A stretch of DNA of 9,871 nucleotides, taken from assembly GCA_964577195.1 (NCBI GenBank), contig CAZNYF010000112.1, forward strand, positions 1 through 9,871, given 5' to 3'. Under the pieces are notes generated by a model that searched no databases, had not been told where the DNA came from, and saw only the letters and a list, made by a program, of their open reading frames with translations. The position numbers and the translations under genes were made by a program. The stretch is from HyVt-560 sp964577195 (GTDB taxonomy: Bacteria; Pseudomonadota; Gammaproteobacteria; UWMA-0217). Below, piece after piece: positions 7,178-9,871 of the stretch (position 1 is its first letter; each line of letters begins with the position of its first letter).

Positions 7178-8136
7178 GACCCCGTCGCAGCCAAAAGCCC
7201 ACTTCCGAGTGGTCTGAACAACTCAAGGCATGGGCTCGCCAGCATCTCGACGCAGCAAAAAAGGCGCTGGGTTATTACAAGCAAACCCCCATCACCAGCC
7301 TGTTGACGCTGATCTCGATTACCGTCGCACTCGCCGTACCTGCGACCCTGTATCTGGGAGCAAGCAGTTTCTCCGCTCTGTTCGATTTTCAGGAGCCACG
7401 ACAAATCACCGCTTATATGAAACTGGATATTGAAGGCAATCGGTTAACCGAAATCGCTGACCAGTTCCAGCGTCGTCCCGATATCGAAAAGGTCGATATC
7501 ATCACCCGCGAGCAATCCCTCAAACAATTCCGTGAAAGTACCGACATGGAAGCGGCTCTGGATTTACTCAAAGAAAACCCGTTGCCGGCAGTGCTCGTGA
7601 TTCACCCTGCCGAGTATCTACAAGAAATCGAATCAATTCGCGCACTCAGCCAGGAGATAGAACAATCCGGCAGCGTAGAACAAGTCAGTATCGACGCAGA
7701 CTGGCTGAGTAAACTATTTGCGCTCGGAGCCAGCTTGCGCAAACTCGTCTGGCTGGCAGGACTAGCGCTGGCGGCAACCGTTATTTTGCTAATCCACTAC
7801 AGCCTGCGCTCCGAAATCATCAAACGCCGCGAAGAGATTCAAGTCGTCAAACTGGTTGGCGGCAGTCCTGCATTCGTTCAGCGCCCCTTTATCTACTTTG
7901 CCGTCATTCTAGGATTCGTGGGAGCTGTTCTCGCGCTACTCACCGTCAAACTGGTTTCGATGAGCATGATGCCAATGATCAAAGAACTCTCGGCGCTCTA
8001 CGGTAAACCCTTTAATTTAGCCATCACTGCGGAATTTTCACTCACCGTCATTGCGCTGGCGATTATTCTCAGCATCGCAGCCGCACTGCTCACCATTCGC
8101 TCACTCCTCAAGCACATAGAACTGGATAGATCATGA
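7174..8136 (+). CDS. ftsX: Cell division protein FtsX, permease-like subunit
   Basis: FtsX is the inner-membrane partner of FtsE. Its periplasmic loop recruits peptidoglycan hydrolase activators. The 320-residue protein has a basic cytoplasmic N-terminus and four predicted membrane segments at about 42-66, 190-211, 236-262 and 288-311. The large periplasmic domain (about 70-188) lies between the first two. REEIQVVKLVGGSPAFVQRPF (219-239) is the conserved cytoplasmic stretch of the family, which contacts FtsE. GGGAG-like purines (GGGAG) lie 8 bases upstream of the ATG. The stop overlaps the yajD start by four bases (ATGA). In many gammaproteobacteria rpoH follows ftsX; it does not here. Confidence 0.96.
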   Translation: MRPRRSQKPTSEWSEQLKAWARQHLDAAKKALGYYKQTPITSLLTLISITVALAVPATLYLGASSFSALFDFQEPRQITAYMKLDIEGNRLTEIADQFQRRPDIEKVDIITREQSLKQFRESTDMEAALDLLKENPLPAVLVIHPAEYLQEIESIRALSQEIEQSGSVEQVSIDADWLSKLFALGASLRKLVWLAGLALAATVILLIHYSLRSEIIKRREEIQVVKLVGGSPAFVQRPFIYFAVILGFVGAVLALLTVKLVSMSMMPMIKELSALYGKPFNLAITAEFSLTVIALAIILSIAAALLTIRSLLKHIELDRS

Positions 8137-8510
8137 AAATCGACCAAGACAAACTCGATAAAATCGTCTCCCAATCACGCAAGTATCAAGCCGAGCGAGC
8201 CACAGGCTATCGCGAAAAAGCCCTCAAACTGTACCCGTGGATTTGTGGCCGATGTAGCCGCGAGTTCACCCCAAAAAACTTGCGAGAACTTACCGTTCAT
8301 CACCGCGATCATGATCACGACAACAACCCTTCCGACGGTAGTAACTGGGAGCTGCTATGCCTCTATTGCCACGACAACGAGCATCAAAGATTCGAGGAAT
8401 ATCTCGCCTCGGAAGGCATCTCGATAGCTTCCGAAGGCAGCGAAAAACAAGGCGTTAAACAGAACCCGTTCGCTGATTTAAAAGCGATGATGTCAGGAAA
8501 TAAAGATTAG
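8133..8510 (+). CDS. yajD: YajD-type HNH nuclease family protein
   Basis: This 125-residue protein closely resembles E. coli YajD, a small HNH-endonuclease-like protein whose cellular role is not known. GYREKALKLYPW (25-36) leads into a zinc-binding CGRC (38-41). The HNH core follows: TVHHRDHDHDNNP (54-66) with the catalytic-type His pair at 56-57, GSNWELLCLYCHDNEH (69-84) with N71, C76, C79, H80 and H84, and the family end NPFADLKAMM (111-120). All metal-site residues are present. The N-terminal 20 residues differ from E. coli. It shares a four-base overlap with ftsX, so it is probably made from the ftsYEX transcript. A DNA or RNA cleavage function is inferred from the fold only. Confidence 0.92.
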   Translation: MKIDQDKLDKIVSQSRKYQAERATGYREKALKLYPWICGRCSREFTPKNLRELTVHHRDHDHDNNPSDGSNWELLCLYCHDNEHQRFEEYLASEGISIASEGSEKQGVKQNPFADLKAMMSGNKD

Positions 8511-8527
8511 TGAGAAACCAATTAAGG

Positions 8528-8557
8528 ATGAAAATAGCAACTTTTAACAATTCATAA
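8528..8557 (+). pseudogene. possible 5' remnant of an exonuclease III gene (xthA-like)
   Basis: Eighteen bases after yajD, an ATG opens a nine-codon frame reading MKIATFNNS, then TAA. Exonuclease III family proteins commonly begin MKIATFNINS or similar, so this matches apart from one missing residue. AAGG sits directly before the ATG. No further exonuclease sequence follows; the HAD gene starts at 8567. It could be the leftover start of a gene cut off by an insertion or deletion. It could equally be a short leader peptide or coincidence, because nine residues are weak evidence. Confidence 0.3.
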
Positions 8558-8566
8558 CTCTAAAAT

Positions 8567-9328
8567 ATGAAACCAAAAATCCTTTTCGCACTGGATTTTG
8601 ATGGCGTCATTTGTGACAGCGCTGTTGAAACTGCCATAACCGGATGGAAAGCTGCACAAGAAATCTGGGAGGACATGCAAGACCAGTCCATCACTGAAGA
8701 ATACATCAAACATTTTCGTAAAATTCGCCCCTGCCTTGAGGTCGGTTTTGAAGCCATCCTTATCATGCGTCTGCTACAACAAGGGGTGACGATGAGTGAC
8801 TCCTGCAACAACTACCCGCAGCAATTACAAACACTCATGGACGATGGTCTGAACCCAAAAGACCTACAAATACTATTTGGAGAAACTCGTGATCGAGAAA
8901 TAAAAACAAATGAAACTGCATGGATTGCCAGCAACCCTGTTTTTGAAGGCATTGCCGAAAAACTTAAAACACTAAAACAACAAGACTGGATAATAATTAC
9001 CACCAAACAAGAACGCTTTGTAAAACGCATATTGCAGGGCAATGATATTCAGTTAGATGAATCACGGATTTTTGGACTAGATCGAAAACTCGACAAACAA
9101 ACAGTGTTAAAAATGCTAATCACCCAACATCCAAACCGACCCGTTACATTTATTGAAGATCGCCTGCCAACTTTAGAAGGCGTTTTAAAAAATCTTGATT
9201 TAAAAAATATCAATGTTCAACTTGTGGACTGGGGATACAACACAGCAGCAGAAAGAACAATAGCCCTGCACAAAGGAATTAAAGTTATAGGGACAGATGG
9301 ATTTCTTAAGGATTGTTTTCGAGAATAA
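8567..9328 (+). CDS. HAD-superfamily hydrolase, substrate unknown
   Basis: The 253-residue product has haloacid-dehalogenase-fold motifs in order. Motif I is FALDFDGVICDS (7-18), with nucleophile D10 and acid/base D12. A helical cap covers about 25-120. Motif II is IIITTKQERF (142-151), with T145 or T146. A motif III lysine is K174 or K177 (RKLDKQ). Motif IV is FIEDRLPTLEG (195-205), with E197 and D198. No signal peptide or membrane segment is seen. Most such proteins are phosphatases acting on small phosphorylated molecules, and nothing here gives the substrate. The ATG at 8567 has no clear ribosome site, but it gives the standard short lead into motif I. The DNA is visibly richer in A+T than the ftsYEX-yajD run, with many AAA, ACA and ATT codons. 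It lies between the possible xthA remnant and the CRISPR array, which suggests an accessory or transferred gene. Confidence 0.82.
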   Translation: MKPKILFALDFDGVICDSAVETAITGWKAAQEIWEDMQDQSITEEYIKHFRKIRPCLEVGFEAILIMRLLQQGVTMSDSCNNYPQQLQTLMDDGLNPKDLQILFGETRDREIKTNETAWIASNPVFEGIAEKLKTLKQQDWIIITTKQERFVKRILQGNDIQLDESRIFGLDRKLDKQTVLKMLITQHPNRPVTFIEDRLPTLEGVLKNLDLKNINVQLVDWGYNTAAERTIALHKGIKVIGTDGFLKDCFRE

Positions 9329-9384
9329 TTCCGTATCCCAAGAAGCAACCTGAGACTACGCCTCGGAAAGACGCGACCCCGTAC

Positions 9385-9871
9385 TTTCTGCCTATTCGGC
9401 AGTGAACATACAGATTTCGGATATTGGCTGTGGCCAGACTTTCTAAACTGCCTATTCGGCAGTGAACGATTTCCACCGGTATTCTCGTTTAATTAGACTT
9501 TTCTAAGCTACCTATTCGGCAGTGAACGATAATGGCAACGGTACAGTAACCCTGCGTACTTTCTAAGCTGCCTATTCGGCAGTGAACTCCATGCAGATAC
9601 AGCCTTGCGAGTTGTTGGTTTTCTAAGCTGCCTATTCGGCAGTGAACATTTTTCTAGATGAACTCGGAACTTACCTACGTTTCTAAGCTGCCTATTCGGC
9701 AGTGAACAACTCGACATTAAAGAAAGTGATCCAAGTTTTTTTCTAAGCTGCCTATTCGGCAGTGAACAGGAAGAGCGGCGGTGTAAGAGTGATCTATTAT
9801 TTCTAAGCTGCCTATTCGGCAGTGAACATCTGTAATAGTTTTAGAGCCTGATCCGTACTTTTCTAAGCTGC
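9385..9871 (-). CRISPR. Type I-F CRISPR array, leader-distal part, runs off the right edge
   Basis: Eight repeats and the start of a ninth are present, with eight spacers of exactly 32 bases. Repeat positions are 9385-9407 (shortened), 9440-9467, 9500-9527, 9560-9587, 9620-9647, 9680-9707, 9740-9767, 9800-9827 and 9860-9871 (cut by the edge). In crRNA orientation (minus strand) the 28-base unit begins GTTCACTGCC, continues GAATAGGCAG and ends CTTAGAAA, the type I-F (Ypest) repeat family. CTGCC and GGCAG form the five-base stem recognised by Cas6f (Csy4). Imperfect repeats cluster on the left: 9385 has a five-base deletion, 9440 and 9500 have one substitution each, and from 9560 rightward they are identical. 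That marks the left as the old, trailer end, so the leader and transcription start should lie beyond 9871. No cas gene is in the window, so activity cannot be judged. Positions 9329-9384 hold nothing I recognise. Confidence 0.97.

Noticed and set aside
9329..9384. Possible array leader or terminator left of the first repeat
   Set aside because: Repeat decay shows this is the trailer side. I found no T-run hairpin, only weak short complementarities.
9508..9717. 69-codon minus-strand frame with repeated SLPNRQLR motif
   Set aside because: It is the CRISPR repeat read as protein: the 60-base period is a multiple of three, so the frame stays open. It is not a gene.
9408..9859. Self-targeting: spacers compared by eye with the rest of the window
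   Set aside because: I saw no matching stretch in the flanking genes. A proper genome search would be needed to exclude self-targets elsewhere.

Overview
The window looks like chromosomal DNA from a gammaproteobacterium, probably one related to the pseudomonad/Cellvibrio/oceanospirilloid groups. Three things suggest this: the divergent block 'M16 peptidase pair + rsmD' facing ftsY-ftsE-ftsX, a typical gammaproteobacterial SlyD, and a YajD-type HNH protein. This placement rests on gene order and protein motifs only.

Layout, left to right. (1) 70-552 (+): slyD, a histidine-tailed FKBP-type prolyl isomerase and metallochaperone. It is followed by a REP-like hairpin (564-593) that separates it from the convergent gene. 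(2) 610-4781 (-): a co-directional run read right to left. It holds an active M16 zinc peptidase with HxxEH, a partner M16 protein without HxxEH, rsmD (16S rRNA m2G966 methyltransferase) and a lipoprotein of the alpha/beta-hydrolase fold. (3) 4833-8510 (+): a tightly coupled run with 1-4 base stop/start overlaps: ftsY (SRP receptor), ftsE and ftsX (divisome ABC complex), then yajD. In many relatives rpoH follows ftsX; here it is absent and yajD takes that place. (4) 8511-9328 (+): a short intergenic stretch with a possible leftover 5' end of an exonuclease III gene, then a visibly A+T-richer HAD-fold hydrolase of unknown substrate. (5) 9385-9871: the leader-distal end of a type I-F CRISPR array with 28-base repeats and 32-base spacers. 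It would be transcribed on the minus strand and runs off the right edge. No cas gene lies in the window.

How the genes work together: FtsY targets ribosomes making membrane proteins. FtsEX regulates septal peptidoglycan hydrolysis. The M16 pair probably forms a periplasmic heterodimeric protease. RsmD modifies the 30S subunit. These are housekeeping genes. The accessory part starts just after yajD, where coding style changes and the HAD gene and CRISPR array appear. I see no clearly new system. The points most worth following are the yajD/HAD/CRISPR junction and whatever lies beyond the right edge.
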